DNA of 64,000 nt from Channallabes apus (Eukaryota > Chordata > Actinopteri > Siluriformes > Clariidae): positions 28,834,804 to 28,898,803 of the forward strand of contig CM060114.1 of assembly GCA_030522415.1 (NCBI GenBank), given 5' to 3'. Shown here one piece after another: positions 25,014-36,936 of this stretch (the first letter of the stretch is position 1; every line of letters begins with the position of its first letter). The translations under genes were made by a program, and so were the position numbers. The notes under the pieces were generated by a model. It ran no database searches and was not told the DNA's origin. It worked only from the letters and a program-made list of their open reading frames with translations.

Positions 25014-28000
25014 CTAGGCCGCCTCTGTGCTCAGTGTCCTGTACAGCAGCATGTATGCAGTATCACTGAAACATCACATAAAACAATTATTACAAAAATG
25101 ACATAATAATTGTGAAATACATAAGACTGCCCATTCTAAATGGCCAAAGTATTGGTGCTGATTTTGTTTTTATGCTATACAGTGCATATAATACAGAAAA
25201 TGTGTGTGTCAAAGAAGCTACTTCTGAAGTGCTTATGCAACATGGAAATGACAAATCTTGCTTCTTTAAAAATTTCACATTTTCACACAAAAAAAGCCAT
25301 TTCCAGCTTCAAACAATAATAATTTAAAATGCTAATTCATATTTCTTAATGAGAATTGATATTAAAAGTGATTTTATCTGATAAAATATAAATGGGTATG
25401 GGGTCGGGAGATAAGAAGCATTAAGTATTATTTAAAAAATGGTGTTATATGATCTAAAAAAGCATTTTTTTTTTAAATCTGGGTTAGGTGAGACACTTTT
25501 TAGTACAAATACTATGTTAATGCTAATAGAATTTTTTTTCAACTTTACCTGAAGCGTCCTCTTCCACCATACGTTTCCTGAACCGCCTCCCAGCTGACCT
25601 ACAAACAACATAAACAAATTTCGTTCCAGATGTTAACGCTCTAGATGTTAATGCTCTACATTCACTGGCAGCTTTAATCAGATTGTTTGTACCCTTGGTG
25701 ATTCATGCCACAGGTTATGAGGTGCTTTTCAGCTCATCATGGTTGTATTGAGTGTTAGGTTATTTAATCTCTGGCAATCTTTACCCATCAGGCAGCTTTC
25801 TACACTCTTTTAAACTCTTTACACGTGACAGCGGCCAACCAAGGAAGGGAAAAGGCTATCGACTGACAGCATTGTTATCTGCACATGTGTGAGCTTACAG
25901 ACGTCAGCGATTGACTAGTGTCGCTAGAGAGACTACGCCTGCGAACATGGCCAACTTTTGCTTACGTATGTAAATGTTGACTTCCTATCCGCTTCTGACT
26001 TCTGATCTCTCTCATCGACAAAACTGCTTCTCTTACTTTTTTTTTTGTTTAAACTCTAGAGAGAAATACATGTGGGTGAAATCCCCTGTAGATTCAGCAG
26101 TTTCTGAAATATTCCTGGCCCCAAGAACAGGCATGCTATGGTCACTGAGATCACTTTTTAATTTCAAGATTAATTCACTGAGATCACTTTTTCCCTCATT
26201 CTAATGTGTGATATAAAACTCTAACTTGCAACTTCATACTTGTATGAATTGACCTACTACAACATGATTGGCTAATTGGGTTTTAAATTCATTACTGACA
26301 GGTTATTAAAATGGAACTCGTCTTACTTGAGACGTGTGGCTGTCATCAATATAATACCATTGGTGGTCCGTGGAGTAGATGTACGCCGTGTAGTGCCCAA
26401 ACATGGACATCCCGGAGTGAACTATGACTGCGTACAATCTGTACCTGCTCTGAGACTGTCAAAAAACATACCACGTTTATAACCCTGTAATACATCACTA
26501 AACATACAGTATTTCCAGCTTTTAATAAACAAAGTTTGGAGTAAACAAAGCTAAATAGGAAACTTTACCAGTTGGGAGTATTCCTCAGGTAATATTTCAG
26601 ACACGTTTATAGTTTCAGGGAAACTGACTTTGAGATTCAGTTTTTTTGGATAGTTGCTGGTTTTCCTGACCCTTTTCAGATTGAAGCATAGGATCGACGG
26701 CAGTGAAACAAGCCTGTAGCCCTATTAAACAAACAACAACCATAAACATCCTCATCACCACCAACATCATCACCACCACCATCACCACATCCAACACCAT
26801 CATCACCACCACCATCATCACCATTATTACAATCACCACCGCCATCATCACCACCACAACCAACACCATCACCAACACCATCATCACCACCACCATCATC
26901 ATTACCATCACCACCACCATAACCAACACCACCACCATCATCATCATCATCATCACTATCACCACCACCATCATCACCACCACAACCAACACCACCACCA
27001 TCATCATCATTACAATCACCACCACCATAACCAACACCACCACCATCATCATCATCACTATCACCACCACCATCATCACCACCACAACCAACACCACCAC
27101 CATCATCATCATTACAATCACCACCCCATAACCAACACCACCACCATCATCATTACCATCACCAACACCACCACCATCATCACCATTATTACAATCACCA
27201 CCGCCATCATCACCACCACAACCAACACCATCACCATCATCACCACCACCATCATCATTACCATCACCACCACCATAACCAACACCGCCACCATCATCAT
27301 CATCATCATCACCATTATTACAATCACCACCGCCATCATCACCACCATAAACAACACCATCACCATCATCATCATTACCATCACCACCACCATAACCAAC
27401 ACCACCACCATCATCATCATCATCATCATTACTATCACCACCACCATCATCACCACCCCAACCAACACCACCACCATCACCACCATCATCATCATTACAA
27501 TCACCACCCCCATAACCAACACCACCACCATCATCATCATCACCATTATTACCATCACGACCGCCATCATCACCACCACAACCAACAACACCACCACCAC
27601 CATCATCATCATGATTACCATCATCACCCCCATAACCAACACCACCACCATCATCACCATCAACACCATCACCAACACAAGCACTACCATCATCATCATC
27701 ACCACCAACACCATCACCACAAACACTACCATCATCATCACAACCACCATCATCAACACCACCACCATCATAACTACCACCACCACCATCATAACTACCA
27801 CCACCACCATCATAACTACCACCACAACCATCACCACCACCATCATAACTACCACCACCACCATGACCACCACCATCATAACTACCACCACCACCACCAT
27901 AACTACCACCACCACCATCACCACCACCATCATCACCATCAACATCACCACAGACACCATCACCATGATCACCAACACCATCACCATCAACATCATCACC

Positions 28001-31000
28001 ATCACCACAGACACCATCACCATGATCATCACCACCACAATCACCATTAACACTAGCACCATCATCACCAATATTTTCACCACCAACACCATCACCTTCA
28101 TCATCACCACAAACACTAGCACCATCATCACCATCATCATCACCATCATCATCACCATCATTATGATCAAATTGTAAGACCTGAAGAGACGGCATCTTCT
28201 TTTCACATCTGCCACAATAAAAAGCTTCGCTGCCTTCCAGCTTCTGGCACTCGAAAAACATTTTCATACAGTCCTCCTGGAAAAGAAAACAACATTAGCT
28301 TAATCGGTGGTGAGGAACTTGCATGATAATGAGTCAGCTAAATATTGCAAGAGAAGCGGCATGAATATGGAGTGCAGATGTTTTTCTTTCCCAATGTGGG
28401 AATTCTGATGTGGAAATCTAAACATTTCCATATTTAAAGGAAACCACCCTGAAAATATGTTTAAAATGTTGAAATATTTGTGATGTGTGTTTAGCGATTC
28501 TGGCAATAATTTGTTTGCCTGGTGCTGGTGTATTCTCTTTATTTCTGTGACAAGACAATGAACGTTTGAAGAGAGTAGTAGCAATGGTGTAACAGGAGGA
28601 ACAAATGTACTATAGTGATGTCAAACGCAGCTTTATGCCATCATCTCCTAACAGCAGGAGTTTCTGTTTTCTCTCGCAGTGATGTTCAGTATCATGTCAA
28701 TGAGAAATCCAGACAGACACAGTGGAGACAGCAGACACTGGACTCAACGTTCCTGAGTGCTGGGCAGCTACAGTACAGAACAGTACAGTACTATACAACT
28801 ACACTCGGCTACTCATCTAGCTATAATAATCACTAAATACGATAAGCACAAAGTTAAATGCTTAAGTTTTAGAACTTTACAATTCATAAATATTTGGACA
28901 GTGAAAGTTTTTTTATTTTTCCGCCTTTTGTTATTTGAAAACGATTGGATTGTAATGTAGACTTTCAGCTTTAACTTAAATTGGGTTTAACAAAAACACA
29001 TGACATAAGTCCCTCGACTGTCACATCATGTCCTCAAAAGTCATTGGACATTTGACTGATAAGCAGTTCCCTGCCCAGTCGTGGCCTGTTTCCTTGTTAT
29101 TTTGTGACAAATCCATTGCGGAGGCGGTTGTCATATAGAGGCACAATTATAGAAATTGCATCATCGTTCAAATACTTATGCACCTACACAGTTTGTACAG
29201 ATAAAGAGGTTAAAGAGCTGAATAGGGTTAAGGATACATCGCTCTTTAGGTAGAAATCAAGTAAGGTAAGCAAATTTTAAGGTAGCCGCTAGCAGCGGGG
29301 AGTCGAGGAGAATTATGGGTAATATAGAAAACTGAACCAAAGATAAAATAAATCATAATATCAGGTTGATTGTAAAGATTAATATGCAAGACTTAATAGT
29401 TGAATTTTCTTTTAAATAGTGGATTTACTGTATACCTACAGATACGATATAGATATATATATATATACGATTTTAATATCTGATTAAATTTGTGATTTTA
29501 TAAGTATCATGATATTATAAATATCCTAATTACATTTCCCCCTGATTTGTTACAATTAAAATTTTTCAAAAAGTCTATTGAGTAATTAAATGTAGCCAAT
29601 TACGTATGACATTAGTTTTTTTTTTTTAAAAACCAAGTGTAGCATTTAAACAACACAAACTTCAAATACGAGAGTTTGACATTTACAGTAACTGAGATGC
29701 ACGTATGTCTGTTTTCTGCTATAATTATCAATTCTAAACAAACTTAGCAAATAATTCACTCCTAGCACATGGGATAAAAATGTGTAAATAGTTCAGAGTG
29801 CGCCACCTGTAAGGATTATAAAGAAACAACAATGTTTTACCACCTCAGATCCCTCCAAAGCCTCAAAACTCAACTCAAAAGTGGGCAGCTTCTAACACAA
29901 TTTCAGCTCATTTTGAACTTGCTTTTGTAAATAATGGTAGAAGGGCCACAGGAAAAGAAATATTAAGTCTAACAATTGTGCTCTAACAGTATAAAATCTA
30001 AATTATCAATTGGCATGTTTGATATTATACTGACAAATGCAAATAAGTTAAAGCTTGATGAGGAGTAACACTATGAAGATGAAGAGTTCAGCGATATAGC
30101 CACAGAACCACAGTCATTTTGATGAATAAGGGATTTGTCCTTACCAAGGTGCTCGTCCTCTCAGGCAGATGTAGTGGAAAGCTGAGGAAGAAGTTGGAGA
30201 CACGGTGCTCATTCTCACATTCGAAACAGCGACAGAATCCTTCCACCTCGATCTTGTAAAGATTTGTTATGGCTGCTGCCTGCGACAAAATGCAACAATC
30301 GCAATCATGTGACATCGCAGAACACCACTGTGTCGATGACATCATGAAGATCTTTCAAATCCATCTACAGCATAATAACACCTCTAAATACATTATGGTC
30401 TGCATGATATAATCGTATGTCATAGTAGGAAGGACATTTCCATACCACTTGTATGTGTTTATGCCTTATCTATTATGCCTTATTACTTTTTAAAACATCG
30501 AATAAAGAGGTAAATTATGAACCCACGGTTTGCTGGTCGGACATCTGCTTCTGAATGAGGTTTAGGATGGTGTGGAACACTTCGTCAGCATCGTGTTGCG
30601 TTGACCCTAAAGCAAAACACTTTATTCAGAAACTGCTAATAAAAAATCACATGCCTAAATGTTCAGGACATATTTAAGCAATTATTGTTCAGCTACAATG
30701 GTATATCATATAATGGAAATATGGCAGATCACATACGGCAGACGTTATTATAGTGAAGGCAGTCCAGAAAATCTTGATGAGGACGGCGCTGCTTATTATC
30801 CTTCATGGCTTCTAATGCTCTTTTCAGCTCCAGTGGAACATTGTGATCATGGGATTCCTCAGACGGCTGCCATCTAAACGCAAAAATATCAGCCACTTTA
30901 AAAACCATTTGTGCTTCTATCCTTCCATAAACAGTTGAGTCTAGAATATTACATACAGTGGCTTGCAAAAGTATTCACCCCCCTGGAGATTATCAGATTT

Positions 31001-33230
31001 GTTGGAATAAAAAAGTAATAAGTAAACACGGCCGGATTTTTGATACAAACTCATTTTTAAATTCAAAATGAATGATTATAAGGATTTCAGACCTCCCAGG
31101 TTAGAGAGGTGCAGCCTAAATGGCCTTATTCACCTGTGGAACAATAATAGCCTCCAGACGCTTTTACAGTGGCCATTATGCCTGATATGTGCACCCTGAT
31201 CCACCTATCACTCTGGAATAGGGTCAGTCTGCACTCATCAGACCACAAAACCTTTTTGCATTGCGCCATAGTTCAATTCTTATGCTTTCTAGCAAACTAA
31301 AGCCTTTTTTCCTGATTAGTCTTGCTAACAAGTGGGGTTTTCTTATGGCCACACAGCTGTTCAATACCAATTCTGTGAGTTCTTATCACGTTGTGTATGT
31401 ATGGAAATGCTCTTAATTTCACCATTAAACATATCTTTGGTTTTTACAATAGATTTTTTACCATGCAACTTTACAAAGTGGCCTGGCACCTCCAGGGTCG
31501 AGGGTTTGATTCTCACCTCAGGGTCTCTGTGTGCATGGAGTTTGCATGGTTTCCCCATGCTTGGTGGGTTTCCTCCAGGTTCTCTGGTTTCCTTCCACAG
31601 TCCAAACACATGCAGATTATGCTAATTGGTGTTTCCATATACCCTGTGTGTGCCATATGGTGGCCTTGTGCTCAAAGTCTACTGGGAAAAGCTCCAGGCC
31701 ACCCAAGTCCCTGTACAGGATAAGCGATAAAGATGATGAACGAATGAATGAATTTCGACAAGCATTAACGCGATCTCTGCGGCACGGTGGTGTAGTGGTT
31801 AGCACTATCGCCTAGCACCTCCAGGGTCCGGGTTCGATTCCCGTCTCCATGTACATGGAGTTTGCATGTTCTCTCTGTGCTTGGTGGGTTTCCTCCCACA
31901 GTCCACAGACATGCAAATTAGGTTAATTGATATTGCCAAAATGTCCATAGTATGTGTGGGTGAGTGTATGTATGTGTGTGTGAACTGCGATGGATTGGCA
32001 CCATGTTCAGGGTCTACCCCGCCTAGTGCCCTAAGTCTCCTGGCATAGGATCCAGGTCCCCTGAATACAGGATAAAGCGGTATAGATGAGTGAGTGAGTG
32101 AGTAAAGCGATCTCCATTCATAATTTTTTCCTCCAAGCACATTTCTTCCACAAAGTTGATGGTTCAGCACTATCCTTCTAGGTTTTGATACATTAATGTG
32201 TTGATGGGTTCTTAACCCAGGTCTTGTTATTTCAAATCTCCCTAGTTGTTTTCTTTGCTTGATGCAGCCCAATAATTTGACCCTTTTGAAATGACGACTT
32301 ATAGTGAAACCTCAGATTATGAGTAACGTGGTTTACGAGTGTTCCACAAGACGAGCAACGATTTTTAATAAATTTTGACTTAAAAAACAAGCATTGTCTT
32401 GGTTCACGAGCACTGAGTATCATGTATCACGCATGTGCTTCTTGTTTTGACGCCGAGCGTCACGTGATCACAACTGAGCCAACAGTTTTTCTCTCTCTTG
32501 TGCTGCGGAATTGTGGATAATCATCTCCCCTGCTGGGTCTTAGTGTTCGTCTCTTACTGGTATAATCAACATCCGTGCACGCGTGTACTGTTTACTATAA
32601 CACTGTGACCATGTGTGTGTGTAAAACATATTTTATTTTGTGTTTGTAAGCGCGTGTGTACAGCGGGTGTGTGTTCTTACTAACGGAATCACTGCTGTAA
32701 AGTAACAAAAAAAGAAAAAGAAAAAATTAACCTGCACTTAACCTTTGAAAAGAATTGCGACAGAGCGGAGTTTCTGTATAAGGCAGAGAGAGTGTGTGTG
32801 TGGGGGAAGCCAAAAGGAGGAGGGCGTGGAAGGGGGGCTGTAAAAGCGAGTGTGTGTGTGTGCGCACGTGCGCGTGTGTAATTTGACACCGTGCTTCTTC
32901 ACTCACAGCAACACACGTACACGTACACACACATACACACACTCGCCTTTACAGCACCCCTCCCACCCACTTCTACTCCCGGCTTCGCACACACATAGAC
33001 ACGCACAGACACACACACTCTGCCTTACACAGAAACTCCGCTCTGTCACGATTATTTTCAAAGGTAAAGTGCGGGTTCTTTTTTTTTTTTTTGCTTTTTT
33101 ACTTTACAGCAGTGATTCCGTTAGTATGCACTCGCGCGACTGTCACTAGCGATGTTTCTTGCTAATTTTACCGATAAAACAGTCTCTCCGTTAATGTGTG
33201 TGTGCATTACACACACATGTGCACGCACAT

Positions 33231-33272
<42 letters not shown>

Positions 33273-35487
33273 CTCGCCTTTACAGCCCCCCTTCCACCCC
33301 CTCCTCCTCTCGGCTTCACACAGATACTGACGGACACTCTCTGCACACATACACACACAGCGCCTATGTGCACAAACGGAAACACTTATCTGTCGGGATT
33401 TATTTTTACTTTTTAGTAAAGTGCAGGTTAATTTGTTTTATTTTTACTTTCTATTTTGTGTTAATTATTTTCATGTATTTTTTTGGGGGGCTGTAGAACA
33501 AATAATTTGAGTTTCCATTATTTCTTATGGGAAAAATACATTTGGTTTACGAGTGTTTTGGAATACGAGCCCACTCCCGGAATGAATTATGCTCGTAATC
33601 CGAGGTTCCACTGTATATAGTTATATATTTACAGTATATAAAAACCCACGTGTCATATTATATACAGTTATCTAACAAGTTTGCTTTATTGTAGTAAGAA
33701 TTTTTAAGTCAAATGGCAACCTGGCTTACCTGCTGAGCAACTCCTGTAATTCTGTAGTGGCTGCAAAAGACTGCAGTAAAGCATTTATACAGCAGGAGAG
33801 CCCGCAGTTCTCAAGTCCTCTCACACCCGCACCTGTGTGTGCTGAATGATATAAGCAGTGCACATAAATTTAAACACATTTTATTCATGTGTACTCTCTC
33901 TTTCCTAATAATTAAAAAAATGGCTGGTGCATGTAAATTTAGAATATTAAACACTTTTATTTCAAATTTCACTGGTTATATATTATATCACACTGATGGG
34001 CAGGTTTGGTCTTCAGGACAGGAATGTAGAAGGACAGATGGTGGTGGACTTTGCAAAGAGGAGTGAAATGGCAGTAGTAAATACTTTCTTCTAGAGGAGG
34101 CAGGAACATAGGGTGACATATAAGAGTGGAGGCAGAAGCACTCAGGTGGACTACATCTTGTGTCGACGTTGTAATCTGAAAGAGATCAGTGACTGCAAAG
34201 TGTTGGTATGAGTGGTCAGGAGGTGCTTTCAGTTGACTGGACAACTACAGCCAATTTGATCAGGGAGACAGGTAGGAGGGTACTTGGTGCATCATCAGGT
34301 AAGGGAAAAGGAGACAAGGAGACTTGGTGGTGGAATGAGGAAGTCCAGGAGTGTATACAGGGAAAGAGGCTAGCTAAGAAGAAGTGGGACTCTGAGAGGA
34401 CTGAAGAGAGTAGACAGGAATACAGGGAGATGCAGCGTAAGGTGAAGGTAGAGGTGGCAAAGACCAAACAAAGAGCATATGAGGACTTGTATGCTAGGCT
34501 GGACAGTAAGGAGGGAGAGGTGGATCTGTACAGGTTGGCGAGGCAGAGAGATAGAGCTGGGAAGGATGTGCAGCAGGTTAGAGTGATTAAAGATAGAGAT
34601 GGAAATGTACCGACAGATGTCAGGAGGGTGATGGGAAGATGGAAGGAGTACTTTGAGGAGTTGATGAATGAGGAAAATGAAAGAGAACAAAGAGTAGAAG
34701 AGGTGACTGTTGTGGAGGGCGTTGAAGAGGATGAAGAGTGGAAAGGCTGTTGGTCCTGAAGAAATACCTGTGGAGGTATGGAAATGCTTAGGAGAGGTGG
34801 CAGTAGAGTTTCTGTACAGGTTGGTTGGAAGGGGTGGAGAAAAGTGTCAGGTGTGTTGTGCGATAAAAGAGTACCAGCGAGAATTAAAGGAAAGGTGTAC
34901 AGGACAGTGGTGAGACCAGCGATGCTCTACGGCTTAGAGACAGTGGCACTGAAGAAACGACAGGAGGCAGAGTTGGAGGTAGCAGAGCTGAAGATGTTGA
35001 GGTTCTCCTTGGGAGTGACAAGGATGGATAGGATCAAGAATGAGTTCATCAGAGGGACAACCCATGTTAGATGTTTTGGAGATAAAGTCAGAGGCGCCAG
35101 ATTGAGGTGGTTTGGACATGTTCAGAGGAGAGAGTGTGAATATATCGGTAGAAGGATGGTGAAGTTGGAACTGCCAGGCAGGAGGTCTAGAGGAAGACCA
35201 AAGAGGAGATTTATGGATGCAGTGAGAGAGGACATGAAGTTAGTTGGTGTGAGAGAAGAGGATGCAGAGGACAGGGTTAGATGGAGGCAGATGATTCGCT
35301 GTGGCGACCCCTGAAAGGGAACAGCCGAAAGACAAAGAAGAAGACACTGGAAAAAAACCTGATTTGATTGATCATGGTTTGTTGTTTACAGGGCTGTGCA
35401 GACTTTTGCTGTGAAAAAAAGAGACAACTCACCTAAGGTTCTAGTGTAACTGCAAAAAGTAGTTCTCGAAGACCAAGCCATTCCCAT
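25014..35487 (-). CDS. usp18: USP18-like ISG15 protease, ten coding exons, 329 aa
   Basis: Deubiquitinase-fold cysteine protease that removes the interferon-induced modifier ISG15 and restrains type I interferon signalling at the receptor (family knowledge). Coding exons, in transcript order: 35487-35433, 33832-33730, 30873-30737, 30606-30527, 30279-30145, 28276-28181, 26721-26569, 26455-26327, 25598-25549, 25065-25014. Phases close at every junction and the sum is 990 nt. The Cys box is GLENCGLSCCINALLQS (catalytic Cys about 32). Two CxxC pairs (CFEC 143-146, CGRC 191-194) form the zinc site. The His box is FGHYTAYIY (His 274) and the Asp is in YYIDDS (about 291). The C-terminus is DTAYMLLYRTL. 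The start is the first ATG, right after the acceptor of exon 2. The human protein has 372 aa and a longer N-terminus. The donor after CGRCEKKMPSLQ (28,181) is weak (GTCTTA), with a GAT/GGT array just inside the intron. The introns also hold an RTE LINE, Tc1, SINEs and a MITE. Candidate poly(A) signals are at 24,967-24,980 and 24,883-24,888. Confidence 0.93.
26740..28165. repeat. 1.4-kb compound ACC/ATC (GAT/GGT) trinucleotide array in a usp18 intron
   Basis: Almost uninterrupted CAC/CAT triplets on the plus strand (GTG/ATG on the sense strand of usp18), arranged in higher-order blocks such as 'ccaccaccatcatcatca' joined by 'taccatcaccaccaccat'. It fills most of the intron between 26,721 and 28,181 and begins about 15 bp after the splice donor. 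The lack of stop codons produces long spurious frames in several phases (Asp/Gly, Met/Val, Thr/Ile). The sense-strand frame in phase with the upstream exon stays open from the exon through the whole array. Confidence 0.95.
30957..31180 (+). repeat. Tc1 terminal repeat remnant
   Basis: Begins ACAGTGGCTTGCAAAAGTATTCA-like (20 bp recognisable), the common fish Tc1 terminus, and continues as decayed terminal repeat. No transposase is attached in this orientation. Confidence 0.65.
31480..31745 (+). repeat. SINE family A, forward
   Basis: 'ggcacctccagggtcgaggg' at 31,484 opens the preserved part and 'gtacaggataagcgataaag' closes it. The A box is lost. It is inserted in a Tc1 remnant inside a usp18 intron. 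Confidence 0.8.
31781..32100 (+). repeat. SINE family A, full-length forward copy with tRNA-like promoter
   Basis: The best copy in the window. It has an A-box-like TGGTGTAGTGG (31,788-31,798), a B box GGTTCGATTCC (31,831-31,841), the family body, and a tail 'ataaagcggtatagatgag' followed by a GTGA repeat. The A/B spacing and sequence show a tRNA-derived RNA polymerase III promoter. It lies in a usp18 intron, antisense to the gene. Confidence 0.85.
32302..33613. mobile_element. TA-flanked MITE (family M), long copy with internal foldback
   Basis: Ends are TAGTGAAACCTCAG and, inverted, CAGTGGAACCTCGG, flanked by TA on both sides. The outer arms carry 'ggtttacgagtg' and 'tttacgagtg' in inverse. 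Inside, 'aactccgctctgtc' (33,036) and its inverse 'gacagagcggagtt' (32,758) make a second hairpin, and the CA/TG-rich arms repeat again at 33,240-33,440. About 560 bp of the left part is closely similar to the copy at 56,238. No transposase. The TA duplication suggests mobilisation by a Tc1/mariner-type enzyme. Confidence 0.8.
33990..35345 (+). mobile_element. RTE-like LINE, truncated and internally deleted
   Basis: From the left: the end of an endonuclease domain (VVDFAKRSEMAVVNTFF, stop, then VTYKSGGRSTQVDYILCRR). Next is a linker region open from 34,208 to 34,759, then the start of the RT (ALKRMKSGKAVGPEEIPVE). A deletion removes most of the palm including the catalytic box. The C-terminal part then runs from about 34,830 to 35,314 (VYRTVVRPAMLYGLETV, RLRWFGHVQRR, WRQMIRCGDP, stop). 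The 3' end 'ggaacagccgaaag' plus a GAA-rich tail is typical of fish RTE-like LINEs. It sits in a usp18 intron, antisense to the gene. Confidence 0.88.
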
Positions 35488-36065
35488 CTGGGGAAAATGT
35501 AAGCTGGAGCGGGAAGGCAGAGGCAGCATTGAGGAGAGTTTACACGATAATATCTTGCAAAAGTAGTGTTATTACAATAACATTACACCAGAAGTGGTGA
35601 GTAACTGAGAACATTGTACTGATTACTGAGTAATATGTTGCTGTATTTAATAAAACTTTTCACATATCTGTACTTGGACTAGTTTTATTAGAGGATACTT
35701 TTACTTTACGTGGCACATATTAAGTATTATATTAATTTCTGTATAGCGTCGTGTAACCTAAACAAAGTGTGGTGTAGTATTTGAAGTGGATGTGTCGCCA
35801 CCTGTTGACTCTTATGTGTAATTGCATGCCTTGCCCTTCCTAATAGCTTAATGGGTTTTTTAAAACGATGAAACTGTGAAGAAAACTGCACTTTCACAAT
35901 CGATCAATCGAGAGAGAGAGAGAGAGAGAGAAGGGTGCACTATAGAAAAATTTCTGTGATCTAATACTGTACAAGACCTGTACTTTTGATCAGCACTTCT
36001 GTACTTTTACTCAAGTACACAAGTAAAAGGGGGACTTCTACTTTTACTTAAGTACAGGATTTGTG

Positions 36066-36330
36066 CAGGCACGATGGCTTAATGGTTAGCACTGTCGCTC
36101 TGTACCCCCAGGGTCTGGGTTCGATTCCCACTTCAGGTCTGTATGTTCTACCCGTGCTTGGTGGGTTTCCTCTCAAAGGAAGATTATGCTAATTGGTATT
36201 CCCAAATTGCCTGTAGTGTGTAATGGATGTGTGTATGTGAGGGATTGGCACCCCATTCAGGGTGTATCCTGCCTCTAGCCCTAAGTCTCCAGGGATCGGC
36301 TCCAGGCACCTAAACAACCAGTTATATACA
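36066..36330 (+). repeat. SINE family A, forward
   Basis: A-box-like TGGCTTAATGG at 36,073 and B-box-like GGTTCGATTCC at 36,118, followed by the family body to about 36,310. Lies between the first two usp18 exons. Confidence 0.8.
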
Positions 36331-36536
36331 GTATTCTAGTCCTGAAACTTTCTGCACACTTTCTGTAATGTATCTGAATGTATCCTGACAATGTCTACAC
36401 TCTAACATACAGCAGTACTTAGCAACAGACTTAGCAAAAACTTTAGCATAAACACATTCATGGTAACAATGAACACATTTGTTATTTAGAACCTTATTTA
36501 ATAAAACGGTCTGAAATAAATCACTTACCTGGAGTG

Positions 36537-36595
36537 AAGCTTTAACGCTCGTCAGGCAAACGGGTGATACACTGAGCTGCTGGTGTAAACATTAC
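36537..36595 (-). other. usp18: Probable 5' UTR exon of usp18
   Basis: On the minus strand the text ends 'TCACTCCAG|GTAAGTGATT', a near-perfect donor (exon edge at 36,537). It lies upstream of the ATG-bearing exon and about 40-60 bp downstream of the ISRE. The only ATG inside (36,591) meets a stop after 16 codons, so it would be a short upstream ORF. The 5' limit is an estimate. Confidence 0.6.
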
Positions 36596-36632
36596 TCAAA
36601 GCTAATCTGAACCAGAAGTTGAAGAGTTTTAC

Positions 36633-36642
36633 TTTCACTTTC
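36633..36642 (-). promoter_or_regulatory. usp18: Interferon-stimulated response element (ISRE) of usp18
   Basis: On the minus strand the text is GGAAAGTGAAAGTAAAAC, containing an exact GAAANNGAAA core (GAAAGTGAAA) within a longer purine run that starts GAAAGAAAG. It sits directly upstream of the predicted first exon. USP18 is a classic interferon-stimulated gene bound by ISGF3 and IRF factors, so site and gene fit together. No TATA box is seen. Confidence 0.75.
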
Positions 36643-36876
36643 CTTTCTTTCATAACTTTCTATTCTGTGTGGAGCAGCAACTTGCTCAACTTTTGTTTTA
36701 AATGATATATATATAAAAGATGGAATATATTTAGCATTATACTGCATCATATTCAGCAGGTTTTGAATATGCATTTAGCATTTAGAGCTTGTCTATTCCA
36801 ACTTCAATAAAAATGCTTTTTGCACTGGAAGTTTATTGGTTGCTGTACAGGGTTCACACACTTTTTGATTATAAAA

Positions 36877-36884
<8 letters not shown>

Positions 36885-36933
<49 letters not shown>
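36885..36933. repeat. (TA)n microsatellite
   Basis: About 24 uninterrupted TA units following a short A run. Upstream of usp18. Confidence 0.95.

Positions 36934-36936
<3 letters not shown>

Larger units (their letters stand above)
31185..32295 (-). mobile_element. Tc1-like remnant (family T) split by two SINE insertions
   Basis: Minus-strand pieces occur in Tc1 order. The N-terminal GLHQAKKTTREI lies near 32,265-32,230. The 'ggatagtgctgaaccatcaac' block is near 32,160-32,180. The 'ccatgcaac' block is near 31,462, and a decayed first-Asp region is near 31,240 (GFVV followed by stops, then QTDPIPE). SINE copies at 31,480-31,745 and 31,780-32,100 interrupt it. The same family is seen at 19,855 and 42,236. 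Confidence 0.8.

Noticed and set aside
27118..28215. 365-codon Met/Val-rich frame, and plus-strand Thr/Ile-rich frames at 26,703-27,131 and 27,611-28,177
   Set aside because: Other phases of the same trinucleotide array; no domain and no start context.
26615..28267. 550-codon minus-strand open frame rich in Asp and Gly
   Set aside because: It is usp18 exon 28,181-28,276 read through the GAT/GGT array. The array lacks stop codons in several frames, and the family alignment requires splicing at 28,181 and 26,721.
31781..31860. Possible tRNA gene (A and B boxes)
   Set aside because: The boxes belong to a SINE head. The sequence does not fold as a full cloverleaf, and the same body follows in many other copies.
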